NCBI RefSeq assembly: GCF_000226115.1 | Contig: NC_016459.1 | Location: 434,001 to 498,000, forward strand | Origin: Thermothielavioides terrestris NRRL 8126 | Lineage: Eukaryota; Ascomycota; Sordariomycetes; Sordariales; Chaetomiaceae | Length of the DNA: 64,000 nucleotides | Direction: 5' to 3' | Shown here: positions 22,138-34,479 of the stretch, piece by piece | How positions within the stretch are numbered: position 1 is the first letter of the stretch | Layout: each line of letters begins with the position of its first letter | Translations under genes and position numbers: made by a program | The notes under the pieces: generated by a model | What the model was told of the DNA's origin: nothing | The model's input: the letters and a program-made list of their open reading frames with translations, nothing else | Databases searched by the model: none

Positions 22138-22764
22138 ATGGCTCCCCTGAGGCTGAACGCCACCATCTCGGACCGCCGCATCACCATCATCTTCTCGCAC
22201 AAAGCATCCGCCATCAACTACGACAAATACCTCCAGAGCCTCGACGACTCCTTTTACGAGAAGCACAACTGCGAGCTCGCCAAGTCGGGCGACAGAATCT
22301 CCTTGGACCTCCCCGCCGACATCACCGCCGAGACGAACAACAGGTTCAAGGACGTCACGCTTGTCTTCGCCGATGCAGAAGCCGCCCTGACATGGGAGAG
22401 GAAGATGATACTGTGGAGGGAGAGGCTGCCACAGGCGAACAAGCGACGGCTCTCGCGGGCCTTCGCGGTCGAGCTCTTCAGCGGCGAGCTCGCGAGAGCG
22501 AGACCGCAAGCCGACCTGGAGTTCTTGGTTCCTACCATTCTTGCCGACATCCATGCCCCAATGAGCAACAGGCGACTCAGGAACCTAACGTCGCCCACAC
22601 CCATTTCGTTTACCAAAGGATCTAGGTCACCGGGGCGATTCGAGCCGCTTTCAGCTGGCAAAAAGTTCTTGGCAATTCTTCGCAGACGGTTTCGGGCCAG
22701 TGACCGAGATCCTATGGTAAACGAAATTGGTGTAGGCGACGTTATTGAAGCGAAGCTTCAATGA
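22138..22764 (+). CDS. Hypothetical protein with inverted-repeat C-terminus
   Basis: A 208-residue open frame starting MAPLRLNATISDRRITI. The first 150 residues look like a folded alpha/beta domain with good hydrophobic patterning (ITIIFSHKASAINYDKYLQS, RFKDVTLVFADAEAALTWER). No family is recognised. The last 60 residues are encoded by an inverted repeat (22587-22630 and 22700-22743) and end at the edge of the RIP block, so the natural C-terminus may have been replaced. No intron or signal peptide is seen. Confidence 0.5.
   Translation: MAPLRLNATISDRRITIIFSHKASAINYDKYLQSLDDSFYEKHNCELAKSGDRISLDLPADITAETNNRFKDVTLVFADAEAALTWERKMILWRERLPQANKRRLSRAFAVELFSGELARARPQADLEFLVPTILADIHAPMSNRRLRNLTSPTPISFTKGSRSPGRFEPLSAGKKFLAILRRRFRASDRDPMVNEIGVGDVIEAKLQ
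22587..22743. repeat. Inverted repeat, 44-bp arms, at block boundary
   Basis: Arm 22587-22630 and the reverse complement of 22700-22743 match at 40 of 44 positions, with 69 nt between them. The arms encode the end of the hypothetical protein (SPTPISF on one side, NEIGVGD on the other). The repeat lies about 20 bp inside the GC-rich region, next to the transposon nest. Confidence 0.9.
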
Positions 22765-23140
22765 CAATGCCTTTCGAATATATACTATATACACAGAGGA
22801 AGCGAGGAAGAAGGCTTCGGTTCATTTACTAGGCTTTTTCGACAGAGTTTCTCAAGGAGCGATTGGATACCATAGCTATACCGTGTCTTAGCGGTAGAGA
22901 TGTCCCCAATCTTTTCTCCATCTTTCCCCCTTTTGGCTATATCTCCTTACAATATCGATCCTAAATCAATACAAGATAGTGATATCTAGGTACTCACTTC
23001 GTTGTCAGCTTATAGGAGATATAGGATCATCAACGGCCACTTGATATATCTCGAAAATACAGTTTAGTAGGCGTCTATCGAAGGCGATATTGACGTTATA
23101 ATAGTATAGCGGTATAGCTAACGGGCTCTATCGACAAGGA
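22765..23140. other. AT-rich left margin of the nest
   Basis: RIP-type sequence without a recognisable element between the last host codon and the minisatellite. A short tRNA A-box-like string (CTTAGCGGTAGAG) occurs near 22,890 but has no matching B box. Confidence 0.4.
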
Positions 23141-23391
23141 GCAAGCTAATAAAGCCGCTACAGTTGACGAAGCCGCGTATACGCTCGACGAAGCTAGGTA
23201 TAGTCGACGAAGCTAGGTACAGTTGGCGAAGCCCTAGGTACGCTCAACAAAGCTAGGTATAGTCGACGAAGCCACATATAGTTAACGAAGCTAGGTACAG
23301 TCGACGAAGCCACATATATAGTCGACGAAGCTAGGTACAGTCGACGAAGCTAGGTACAGTCGACGAAGCTAGGTACAGTCGACGAAGCTAG
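23141..23391. repeat. Minisatellite, about 19-bp unit (left part)
   Basis: Tandem copies of GACGAAGCTAGGTACAGTC and decayed variants (GACGAAGCCACATATAGTC and the like). The last four units before the LTR are nearly identical. The array resumes after the outer retrotransposon at 43,419, so the element inserted into it. Confidence 0.85.
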
Positions 23392-23640
23392 TGTTACACA
23401 CAGATGGTGCTCGGTGACCATCTAGCGGTAAACGTGTAAGGGTAAGAAAGATCAATGCCTCTTAGCCTCGTCAGCTAATAAGGCGGCACTCCTGAACACT
23501 AGTATATATTACAAAAGTATATTGATGCAGTCTGCTGTTCTACGAAGGGGTTACGGGCGAGGTTCCCTTTTTTAAGGGAACGCTCATCACCCTTGACCGT
23601 AGTACGGTTATAGGTGCCTTTGCCACAATTACGTATAACA
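23392..23640 (-). repeat. 3' LTR of outer gypsy element
   Basis: 249 bp, TGTTACACAC...ACGTATAACA. Aligns along its whole length with 43170-43418; differences are nearly all C/T or G/A transitions. Confidence 0.9.
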
Positions 23641-23959
23641 AGTGCCTAGGGATAAGAAGAAAAAGATAGTGTCCTCGCCATTATTATAGAACTCAATATA
23701 GGATAAAGGAGTGTATAGAAAGGAAGAAAACTAATCTATATTATACCCTATATAGGATTTCTATATCCATTATTCTAGTCTATAATAAGGTCCTCTATTA
23801 TAATTTGCCTATTCATTTATTCTACTTATCTAGGTCGATAGTGCTATCGCTAGCGTATAGGTCGTCTCTAGCTATCTTCGACGTCTTTGTAGCTACTCTA
23901 CGTTTAGTGGATATAAGTGTCTTCTTAACTTTCTTAGAAGGATACGTTAACGTCTTCTA

Positions 23960-26250
23960 CACCTTGTCGTCGATTATTACTTTTCTCTAGCGTTTACTAC
24001 CTATAACCTCGATAGTTTTAACTCCTAACGTCGATTAAGTATCGTCGTTATATTAACTCTATAGCGTTTTAGCCGGCGTTGCTAGTACGACCGATAACGT
24101 AGCTTTGGCTATAGGTATCTTGCTTAGCGTCTTTTATATAGGCAACTATATAGCTTTAATAGTATATACTATAGTCGTAGTTATAGTATAAACGATCTTA
24201 GATACTGCTTTATAGTAGCTAGTAGTCTAAATAGATGTTCTAGCTTGTTTTGTAACGGCTACCTTTATAGTAAATAAGTTTGTTGTAGCGGCTTAGGTCT
24301 CGATAGCCGCTAGACGGTGCTCAACGTCCTATATATACTATGCTAATCCTATATAAATGCCGTCGTATAGGTTCACTGTCGTTTAGGTAGTGAGGTCGAT
24401 CTTCTCTAGAAGGGCGTTGTTCTTATAATAGAGATCCGTTATAGTCTTGTTGTACATTAGCTATAGGTCGCTAATCTTTGCTATCTAGTAATAGTATATA
24501 TTATTAAGGTCGTCCTAGAAGGTAAGACTACTAGGATCTAGGTTATTAGCTTTGCTATTTACTTCTAATGTACTAATGAACTTTGCTAATTCTACTATAG
24601 TTTTTTCAACTTCTTTGATATAGACTTAGTACTTCTAGGCGAATTAGAGCAAATCCTTAGTCAACGTTTATACCGCTTTTATATCCGTTTATAGAGATTT
24701 GATAGCGTTATTATTTGTAGTAACTATATAGCTAGTATCGCTCGCTATATCTATAGCTTAAGCGTTGTTATAATAGGCTAGTCCAAGCTCTACTAATATT
24801 ACATTTATAGAAAGGTTGCCCTTGCCCTTAGGCGAGATGTAATATAATATAAGGATTTCTATCGTAGTTGGTATATAGCTTACTATAACTATACCTATCT
24901 CTTAGAACTCTTTGAAAGCTCTTTTAATCGTGCCTTTGATCCTCTAAATATATAGGTTATATACAAAGCTAGTAGGCTTATTATCGAAATCCTTCTTTAG
25001 GACTATATAGTAAAACCTAGCGAATTATATCGCTAGCTTAGCTATATATTTATTATTGTAACTAAAATCTATATATATATAAGCAAATGCTTTGCTTATA
25101 GTAGCGATATACTTGTTTATAGCTCTAGTTAGACGTTGAGAGTACCTATACGATATATAGGTTTCCTAAAGCTCTAGGATATAGTGTAGCTTAGTCGCTA
25201 TATCCTCTTTATCACTAGTGTAATTAGCACTATCGTCGTCGAAGACGTCTAGGTCGTCGTCAATTACAGTAGCCTCGTCTTCTAACACAATATATAGAGC
25301 TTACTAGACTTCCTAGCGCTATACGCTAGTAGAGGAGACGTTGCTAGTTTCTAGATACTTAATCCCTAGTATATATTATAGGGGCTACTCCCTTTCTATA
25401 TACTTATAAGTTAAGAGAGTTTCTAAGCGCTCTTACATAGTATCGCTATCTAGCGCTTCGTTGTAGTCTTTATAGACTTCCTATTCGTTGTTGGACACTA
25501 CGATAGGGTCTATAGTAATATTCTACTATCGCTCTTTATAAGTGGTCTCTAAGCTATTTTAGATTACTTTAGCTATATCGGCTTCTTTAGTAGCTATTAT
25601 TTCGTTGTTATAAATAGTTCTAGTAGCAATATCTTTAGTGATAGTCTAGTAGGATATAGAAGCTTCTAGGGTATACGAAGGAACACTAGGCATATTGTTG
25701 ATTTTCTTTGCTCCTCCTATTTATTTAGCTATAAGTTGGGCGCTCTCCCTCTTCTAGATATTAGTAGTATAGCCTTTAGCAAGCGTCTTTCTCGTATAGG
25801 GAAGTATCTTATAAACGACGAAGGCTAGTCGGGTATCTCCCTCTATAATATTGATATAATTGTATTTAAGTGCTTCGCTACTCAATGACGTTAGTAAGCT
25901 AAGAGAATCGACTATATAGTCGTCTCTATCGTTGATATAGGTACTATAAGAATATATAGTAGATTGTCTCGATTTACAAATATAGTATAAGCGTATACCG
26001 ACTGACGGTAGCTCGTATAAATATATATAGCTTAGTGATAAAAAGGTTTAACGATCGATCGTATAGCGAATACGAATAACTATAATAAGGAATTGTTAGG
26101 GAAAATAGATATATTGAGGTTAATATATAAAGAGAAAGGAAATTATAGTAGTTTACGTTAGGCCGTTCTAGAAGTAAATAAAAACAATAGTATAGTGCCT
26201 ATAGCCGATAAACAGTGTTACTATCTAGCGGTAGCTAGAGAATAGAACAT
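23960..26250 (-). pseudogene. Extra sense ORF (ORF3) of outer gypsy element
   Basis: Lies between the chromodomain and the 3' LTR, in the same direction as gag-pol. From about 25,320 down to 24,480 one minus frame can be read for some 280 codons with stops mainly at expected Gln or Trp positions. It starts with an acidic stretch (DLDVFDDDSANYTSD). It continues with helices (RLTRAINKYIATISKAFAYI, KGTIKRAFKEF), a segment YISPKGKGNLSINV, and a coiled-coil-like end (VEKTIVELAKFISTLEVN). It is not gag, protease, RT, RNase H or integrase, and I do not recognise it. Limits are approximate. Confidence 0.45.
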
Positions 26251-26689
26251 TATACCCTTAAGGCTTAAAGCCCTATATTTTTATAGCAATAAGATAGCTT
26301 TCCCTAACCATTTATAGGTCAAGGTTAGTAGTAAATCTATATATAGGAAAACTAAGATAAGTAAAGTACTTAACGAACTAAATAACTATAGTTTTATAAC
26401 TAAAAGCGTTAGTAATATCTAAGTAAGGGGTAAAGAGAGGAAAAACTAAGAGATCTATAAGATAAAGGATAGCGCTTATATATCTAGTAGTAATATAGTA
26501 GTGACAGATATACTAAAGCGAATATATTCTAATAAAGAAAGTATAAACGAATAAAAGGAAAAGAGGGAAATAGGAAAGAAGGAAAAGGAAAGTCAATAAT
26601 AGTATAGCTATCAATAGTCGTTACCCTTCCTCCGTAGTAGCTCGATAACAACTTAGTTCTAGGATTAAGGAATCTCCTTTACTTCCTCC

Positions 26690-28120
26690 TATTCCTTAGT
26701 AGCGATACCTTTGTTATAGTGTTCCTTCTCCTAGTCGATAGGGTACGCCTTTTCGTACTCCTCGACAAGTTCTTTAGCACCGTCAACAAGCTAGATATAT
26801 AGGATCTACTAGTTGTCCTTAGCGATAAATCCTTTCTATTATACTAGATACTCGACCTTAGATCTTTAGTTCCTCTAGATAATACGTCGTTATATAATTC
26901 TCTCGATTTTCTAATGCTCGTCTCTGTCAACGATTATAAGGCTAGGGGGCTCTATATTATAGCTAAAGAGGTCTTTCCCCTAATCTAGTTTCTATAACTA
27001 GGAAACTAAAACTATAGGATAGACTTTCTAACTAGCTAGGAAGTTAAGCTTATAGACGTTTCTATCGATTTTATAGACAATCTTAAACGGTCCTACCCGC
27101 TATAGCGACTATTTTCGTTTAGGCTTTCCTAGGAGATAGTATCTATTGTATAGTCGTAGGTAAACGATATCTCCTACTTCGAACTTAGTAGATATATACT
27201 TATCGTCGTAATATATTTTTATAATAGCGCCTATATAATTGATCTGTTCTACTACTTCCTTTTAATACTACTATCTAAGGACACTAATAGCTTTGGCGAA
27301 GGCAACGGTGCCCTTCTTATAGTGAAGTATATCTAAGATAGAACGTAGTTTAAAGCTATATACCAACTTGTTCAACGATCTTCCGATAGTGACTATAAAC
27401 GTATTATTAAGGTTGTACTACAATATAGGGAGAAGTAGAGGCTATAGCGTTCTTGGTTTTTCTATAGCTTCTATATAGATAGCGATTTCTATTATCTAGT
27501 TTATCCTCTCTAACTAACTATTCGTCTAGGGATAATAGGCTATCGAGAAAAGGAGGCTAACGCCTAGGATACAAAAGATTTTCTTCTATAGGTTAAAGGT
27601 GAACTTAGTATCTTAGTCGCTAATGATTTACATTAGAAGTCCCTAATTTATATATATTAACGCTCTAAGGATTATAACGGCCTATTCCTCTACTAACATT
27701 TTATTGTTTCTAGCTATAAGAAGCTTCTTTTTACTAAACTTATAGGTAATAGTATATATAGCGTTGAGGATTAGGTACTTTTTTATTAACTACGATATCT
27801 CTTTAGAGGGTATAGTAGGTAAACCAACAATGAAATCTATAGTAATAGTATAGAAAGGCTATAGCGATGTCCAAATTAGCTAAAGGTCTCTAGGCTTTAG
27901 TTCTCTTAAGGTCTAGTTCTCTCTATATATAGGGCAGTGCTAAATGTATTTATATACTATCTAGCGCTTTCGGTTAAATGCGAATACTAAGAGGTTCGCT
28001 ATTATATTGTCTATACCAAAGTAGTAAGTATTATCGTATATAACGGCAAGAATATCCTTAATATAGCTACTAGGGATATAAAGCTTCTTCGCTCCTTTAC
28101 AATCGACGTAGTAGAGGAGA
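26690..28120 (-). pseudogene. Integrase and chromodomain of outer gypsy element (RIP-degraded)
   Basis: Minus-strand reading gives the integrase core TITIDFIVGLP, then QIISD, LLFSIAYYP and TNS-LERINQ-IEIA (D,D..E region). It continues with the C-terminal GDIVYLRLYNRYYLLGKPKRK and a chromodomain (RSKVEYLVQ, KGFIAKDN, GAKELVEEYEKAYP) near 26,690-26,900. Stops replace Trp and Gln codons throughout, and no long open frame remains. Confidence 0.8.
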
Positions 28121-28299
28121 CTATCCTTTAGTTCGTAGGATCTAAGCTATAGCTTTCGATACTATTTTCTTTATAGCTCTCCTTCTCGCTCTTTACGTTC
28201 TCTCTACTTAGCGATCTTCTTAGCTCGTTCTTCTATATCGTAGAGACTCCTAATAATCTTATTATACCGACGGTCGTTAGGGTAAGCTATAGTTAGCTT

Positions 28300-29950
28300 A
28301 GCTTTAAACTTGTTACTAATAACTAGTTCGAAGGTACTAGTGTCTATAGCGTAGTATTCCTTAGTATCGATCTAGGTAGTAGACCAAATGTCCTCTAGTT
28401 CGTTAGTAGTATCTTAGGTTTCGTCAAAGGCGTCCTCCTCGAAGGTCAGTAAACGTAACAAAGTGTCTAGTACAACGTTGAGCTTTCCTAGTATATAGAA
28501 AATGTTAAGGTCGAACTAGGATAGCTAGTTTATAGCGTTAACGAGCTTTAAGTTAGCCTTTATAAGGTCTATAATAGTGAAAGACATATACTTTATAATG
28601 CCTCTAGTTGCTATATAGTCTATCAAGATGTTTATAGGGTATTAGTTTAACTATACTATTTTTCAAAGCTTTCTAACTACCTATATAATAGCAACGACTT
28701 CTACTTCTATACTTCTATACTTCCTTTCTACATTGGAAGTTAGGCGGGACAAGAATATAATAGGCTAGATCTTACTACTTAGGATATCTTAGCTAAGGAT
28801 ACTAGTACTGTCCTATTTGCTATAGAGTTGAAAGACGATTGCTCTATATCCCTTGCCACTTATATCGAGCTTAATAAATAGTAGCTTATCAAAATAGTAA
28901 TAATATAGGAAGTACTACTTATATAGGTGTTCCTATAGCAACTTAAAGGACTCTAGTTCCGCTAGCGTAGGCTTAAATTTAACGTTCAAAGTAAATACTT
29001 TCCTAGCGTTCTTCGACTTAGCGATAGGAAGGTCTTTGCTTACTCTCCCTTAGGTAAAGAGCTTGGTTTTATAGTCCTATAGAGGCTACGCTTTCGCTAT
29101 ATACTATAAGATACTCTTATATAGCTATCTGGCTATACTAAAGTACTGCTCTAAGGTCTTAAGGGTATCGGGGAACTTAAGTTTCTTAAATATAGCGATC
29201 CTATCGTCTATCTTAGCTACTCCTTTGCCATTGACTATATAGCTAAGCAGTCTTACTAATAGGTAGGCTACGAAGGATTTTTCTATCGAAATATAAACGT
29301 ATACCTTGTCGAGGATATCGAGAACTATCTTAATATACTTGAGGTACTCCTCTATATTCTTATTAACGATAATGATATCGTCGATATAGGCGTATATAAA
29401 GTGCTTATACTTATAAAATAAATGGTCTATAAAGCGCTATATAAAAGCTAATAAGTTTTTAAATCCTATTAGTACAATGTTCGAGCGTTCTAAACCTTTA
29501 GGACTAATGACCACTATATAGTTATAGTGTTCTTCTACGACTAGAAGCTAGAAGAAGAATCTAGAAGCGTTGAATACTATAAAGATCGTGTTGCCTATCA
29601 TTATATTTATAATGTTATCTTAGTTGGGCAATAGGTATATATCTAGTACTACCAACGTATTTAGGGGCTAGAGGTCTACTATAGCTCTGCCTTTCGTTTT
29701 TCTAATAACTGTATAGTAGACTACAAAGACTAGGCAAGCGATAGGGGTCGGCTAGTCTATAAAGTCTATCTTTCCTTATATATATAGTTTATTGTATTCT
29801 TTGTCGACGATCGCTTGGTCTTTGGTACTTAGTAGATAAACCTAAATAGGCTTAAGCTAATTCTACTATCTATTAATAAGTAGAATTCTTATCTTCTAAT
29901 CCTCTAGTATAGGGACAATGCTATAATTATAGAAGACGTTATACTTGTTT
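28300..29950 (-). pseudogene. Reverse transcriptase/RNase H of outer gypsy element (RIP-degraded)
   Basis: Minus-strand reading shows YYTVIRKTKGRAIVDL, PLNTLVVLDIYLLP, IVFNASRFFF, then the catalytic YIDDIIIV near 29,362-29,388 and SIEKSFVAYLLVRLL. This order and spacing is that of Ty3/gypsy RT. A stop follows RFFF where Trp or Gln is expected and another follows IVDL. RNase H should lie downstream, to about 28,300, but is poorly preserved. Confidence 0.8.
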
Positions 29951-30516
29951 AGTAGTGCCTTTATCTCTTCTATATACCGTTTGTCCCTACTATAGATGCT
30001 CACCTCTACTACTAACTTAATATATAGGATGTCGTCTAGTTTCTCGATACTATAGGATAGCGTATAGAACTCCTACTTAGTAGGTGGCTTATACTTATCC
30101 TCTATTAGTGTCTCTGTTATCGGTTCCTTACTACTAGGCTCCTATTGTATAGTCGTCGTTATCTATATATATTTGTCGTCTACAACGTTATCCTAGGTCT
30201 ACTATATAAGGTTCTATACTATCACCTAGATGTCCTCCTCTAGGCTATACTAAAGAAGGTGTCTAATACACTATCCTTCGACAATAGTGATTGGGCGAGC
30301 AGTATTGTTCTTTACAACAGCCTAGTATACGCTTTTCGCGTCTATAACGACGTCTAATATACCCTTGATGTATAAAGCAAAGTAGAGCTCGCGTTTCTAG
30401 CTGCCTAGATTGTTGTTATCGGTGTCTATATACTCGAATATAGTCTCGATCAAGTGTTCCATTATAGGTACGACCATTATGATATTTATAGCTTTCACCT
30501 TCTAGATTGTTCTTTT

Positions 30517-30942
30517 CTATTCTATATACATTCTTACCTTTATATTATAGATAGATCGGAAGTAATAGGTAGACGTATTGAGGTTAATCTTTACTTCGTT
30601 ATAGAGTATAAAGTCAATTCCAATTAATAGTTTTACTCTTAAACCTTCAATGACGTCGACTATTATAGTGAAGTGACCGTCCACTTTAGTACTATAGACG
30701 ATTCCTCGGATATAGAAGTTAAATTCGACTTGCTTCTTGACTTTAGTATAGGCTCCAACGCCTTTGACAAAGTACAGCTTTATATCAATCCAACGTAGGT
30801 TCTTAGCCCACTTAGAGATAAACTCTTTATCGATAAGGTTAGTATTGCTACTTATATCAAAGTAAACCTCGGTACCTAGCTTACCTAGGTTTATACTAAT
30901 GTTGATTATAAGGTATATAGCTTGCTTGTCTAATACTTTCAA
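30517..30942 (-). pseudogene. Retropepsin-like protease region of outer gypsy element
   Basis: The longest open frame left in the element, 141 codons. It reads like the aspartic-protease region between gag and RT: a strand-rich fold with YFDISSNTNLIDKEF, in which the catalytic DxG has been lost (DIS), and KLLIGIDFILYNEVKINL matching the typical LIGxDFL...I.I. Its position between gag and RT agrees. Confidence 0.6.
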
Positions 30943-30999
30943 TAGCAGTATATATAGCTATACTTCTATAATCTATCCTTCGATTAGTATAAAGTTTAT

Positions 31000-32147
31000 A
31001 TCTTTACTATTAAGCTCGTCTTCGTTATTACTAAGGTCGTACTAACGGTCTATTTAGGGTTATATAGGTTTATATTTATCTTCGTCGCTATCGTTGGCTA
31101 TATATTTAAAAAGCTTATAACGTATCGCGAAGACTCTACTATAGGCGGTATATTGCTAAATCTATAAAAGTTATTATAGTAGTTTATTCTAGCTTAGTCT
31201 AGACTAGCAAAAGATATAATATAAGTAGTAAGAACTATTAGCTTCCTCGTCTTCTAATTCCTTGTCCTTAGCTTCAATATTGTATTTATCGACAAGAATA
31301 TACCTAGTCTTCTCTAGTATTTCGCGATAAAGGTTAGCGTCTTCGTCGTCTCCTATCACTATAATCTCGCTATAGTATAAGAAGGTACCGTCTTCGAACT
31401 ACTTTTTACATATATATATCTAAATCCATTAAAGTCGTCAAGGTCGAAGTGGTCTTCCCTAGTTGCCATTGTCGCCTCTTCTCTAGCCGTTGAACGGTCT
31501 AAGTCCTCCTCTATAATTATTAAATAGTTAATATCCTCTTCTACATCTAGTTGTACTATAGAAGTTTCGGTTACCGAATAGTTGTACTTAGTTACTATCT
31601 CTACGCTAATTGTTTCTAAGTTACTAAGGTTTATCCCTATCTCTTTTCTAAGGATTATAATATCCTTTTCTACCTCTTCCTATCTAAAAGGCTCTACTAT
31701 CCTCCTAGTTGTCTCCTTGTCCTTCGTCGTTGTACTCTATATCTATATTATTGGCAATAGGACTATAGCCGATAATATAGCCCTTGGCGATATCCTAGTG
31801 GAGCTTGTCTCTAACGATATATACTTTGGTGTTAAGAATACTAAGGAATATACCTATTTCTATAGTTATATCTAGTTTAGAGTATAGCTAGCGAAGTTCT
31901 AGATAAAGGTAATTATATAGATATATTAGACGTTGCTCCTTAGTAGTATCTCTTTAAATATATATATATTTAAAGTATTCTATAGCGAATTTCTAGACTA
32001 GCTTGTCTTTATAGTTATCCTTTATAGTATACTAGTTTTCATTTAGCTATTTCTCTACTTTATATCTCTTAATACTAAACTCCTTTTTTAAATGTTTAGT
32101 CTATACTTTTATAGATATAGTCAATACTACCTTTTCTATAGTAAAGA
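31000..32147 (-). pseudogene. Gag remnant of outer gypsy element, part 2
   Basis: Minus-strand sequence between the protease and the inner-element insertion point. It continues the gag region from 41,584-43,160 once the inner element is removed. Many stops; a small plus-strand frame (31582..31875) is a shadow. Assigned mainly by position. Confidence 0.45.
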
Positions 32148-32742
32148 TATCATGCCCCGGAGCCACCCTAACCCGCGGGACCCGCCTCGGCACCCAGCAC
32201 AGCCCTCGGAACACGCCTCGGCACCTGGCACAACCCTCGGCCCGACCACCTCGCCCTACATCCGGCACCCGGCGCAGCCTAGCCAACCACAGGGCACCAC
32301 GCAAGTCATCTGCGTACGCCACCAGGGCGCACGTCAGTAGCCCAGATCACACGAGCCACCCGGAGGAGCGATCGGAGGGGCATAGAGCTAAGCGAAATGC
32401 AGGGCATTAGGCTGAGCAAGTACGGAGAACTAAGACATTGGGTCGGCAACAAAGCGGATTAGGCGTACTCAGGGAGCTATACAGGCGCCACAGGATGGCC
32501 TAGGAAAGGATCTACGAGCTTAGGAATAGAGGCTAGCTAATACGGAGGAAGATCGAGGGCTAGGATAGGAGAAATAAGGAGGATAGAACCTATAGGCAAT
32601 AGGAGAGGCCAACGTTCAATACAACCACCCACAACCCCCCCTACCTATAGCTACCCTATAGCATATACTCTGTTTATACCTTGCTCGTACTCCGTCACTT
32701 CAACGTATACCCCCTTCCTTCTAGGAGCCCCCACTCCTAACA
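32148..32742 (+). repeat. 5' LTR of inner gypsy element
   Basis: 595 bp, GC-richer than its surroundings. Matches 40989-41583 end to end; the right copy begins TGTTATACCCCGGAG and this copy TATCATGCCCCGGAG, so its first bases carry extra transitions. Ends CTCCTAACA. Confidence 0.9.
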
Positions 32743-33149
32743 AGTTGAACGCTCTTATCCCACCTCAGGGAGTTGAACCAGCGGAGACGAGCTATAGCCT
32801 AGACCCATACCTACGCTACGCTTAAGCAGAGCCCTACACCCTTGCAATCTCAGGCACTTTCCACCGATCCGACCTCTTTATACACCCTCTCTGTATCGCC
32901 TACGCCTAACGCTACTATAGGCGAGAGCTCCCAATACGCCTAGATTGATCTAAACGGCTCCTATATAGCACCTATCGACCCCCTACTCTCTACCTAGGAG
33001 CGCGACCTTACTAAGGAAGAGCGCCGTCTAAGCGCTAAGATCGCTCTCAAACGCTACTATCAAGCTATCCTCCAACTATAAGCTTAGTATACACAGCTCC
33101 TACGCCAAAATACCCAGCTTATATATATTGCCGAGGGCGCTACCTCTTT

Positions 33150-34330
33150 GAATTCCAACCCTCTTGCCGCCTAGACCGCCAATACTACCGTGCCGGCTAT
33201 ATCTATTGCTACACCTACGCCTATACCCGCTCCTACACCTACTTCTACGCCTATTGCCACGCCTAAGGCTACGCCTATAGCCGCTACGCCTACGCCTATA
33301 CCTATAGCTATACCTATAGCTACATCTATTGCTATCGATGCCCCTCCGCCTACTGCTAATCCTAAGTTCAACGCTCCTATTACGCCCTCGCCAATCCTTC
33401 CTAGCGCTATAGAAGCTCCCCTCTAGCGTGCCACTAGCTTGAACTACCCTACGTATAGCAGCAAAGATACTTCTTCGCTTTAGGCCTTCCTATACAACTA
33501 CTATACCAACTTCCAGCTTATAGGCTACTTGCTCAATAGTAGCGACTACGTTATATATATAGCAAGCTACCTCCGAGGCCCGCCTAAGAACGTCTAGGTA
33601 AAGTATATTTAGGAGTAGAAGGCCGATCCTAACTTTCGTCTCTTAGCTATCATCTAAGGCGAGTTCGTTACATTCCTTTAAAACGAACTATCTGATCCCG
33701 ATTTATATACCTTCAGTATAGCCTTAGAGCTTAAGCGCCTTATATAGCGCAAAGACAAGACCGTCCTAAAGTTCGTTAAACGGTTTACCAACGTAATCGC
33801 CAATATACCTTCGAAGTAGGATGAACCTACCTATATAGTTACCCTCCTACCGAAGTTCCGCCTAGAGATTAGCTTTATCCTCAACTACTCCCCCTAGTTA
33901 CCTACTATATTCTAGCAGCTTATAAGCTTCGCCCACTATATCGAGTATAGTCAACGTATTGCTAGCACCTCTCGCTATCGCCCTTGCTCGTCAAACAACG
34001 CCCCTATAGCTCTATAGCCGCCACGCCCTATTAACGTCCTACCTACGCCCTTCTAGCGCCTTATTCGATACTTTACCTATAATAGGGAGGGCTATCGCTA
34101 CGCCAATTGCCCTAAGAACCGCCCTCCTACCTAGCCTACCCCACCTTCTACCCCGCCTATTCAACCTATTCCGCCTACAGCTACGCCTACCTAGCTTCCT
34201 CCTACATAGCTCGTACCCTAGCAACCTGCCCTAGATACTACTATAGTACCCGCTACTACGCCTAAGTCACACCTAGTTTACTATACCTACAACGAAGTTA
34301 GCTATATCTCTATATTCTACCCTAAGGCCA
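33150..34330 (+). pseudogene. Gag of inner gypsy element (RIP-degraded)
   Basis: Starts with a Pro/Thr/Ala low-complexity stretch (open frame 33190..33426). It continues with a capsid-like reading (LLNSSDYVIYIASYLRG, ADPNFRLLAII, FVKRFTNVIANI) and a CCHC zinc knuckle read as YFTYNREGYRYANCPKN, where the first two Cys and the His have become Tyr, as expected from TG to TA change. A Pro-rich tail follows. Confidence 0.7.
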
Positions 34331-34479
34331 TTTACCGTCGTTATAGGTATATAGGTTATACCACTATTCGTTACCTAAAGCCTCTGAACCTAAACGTCTA
34401 GAATAACCTAAACCTTACTCCACTTAGGCGCGACTATAGCGCCAACGCCACCTAGGAACTTAGGGGGCCTAGGTCGTCT

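Noticed and set aside
23141..23391. CRISPR-like array
   Set aside because: Short tandem units without unique spacers in a eukaryotic, RIP-mutated context; a minisatellite.
32743..32800. Primer-binding site of the inner element
   Set aside because: Sequence after the LTR contains GTTGAAC-type strings resembling a tRNA T-arm complement, but no exact match to a tRNA 3' end could be shown by eye.
33171..33371. Gly/Ala/Val/Ile-rich minus-strand frame in the inner element
   Set aside because: Antisense of the Pro/Thr repeat in gag.
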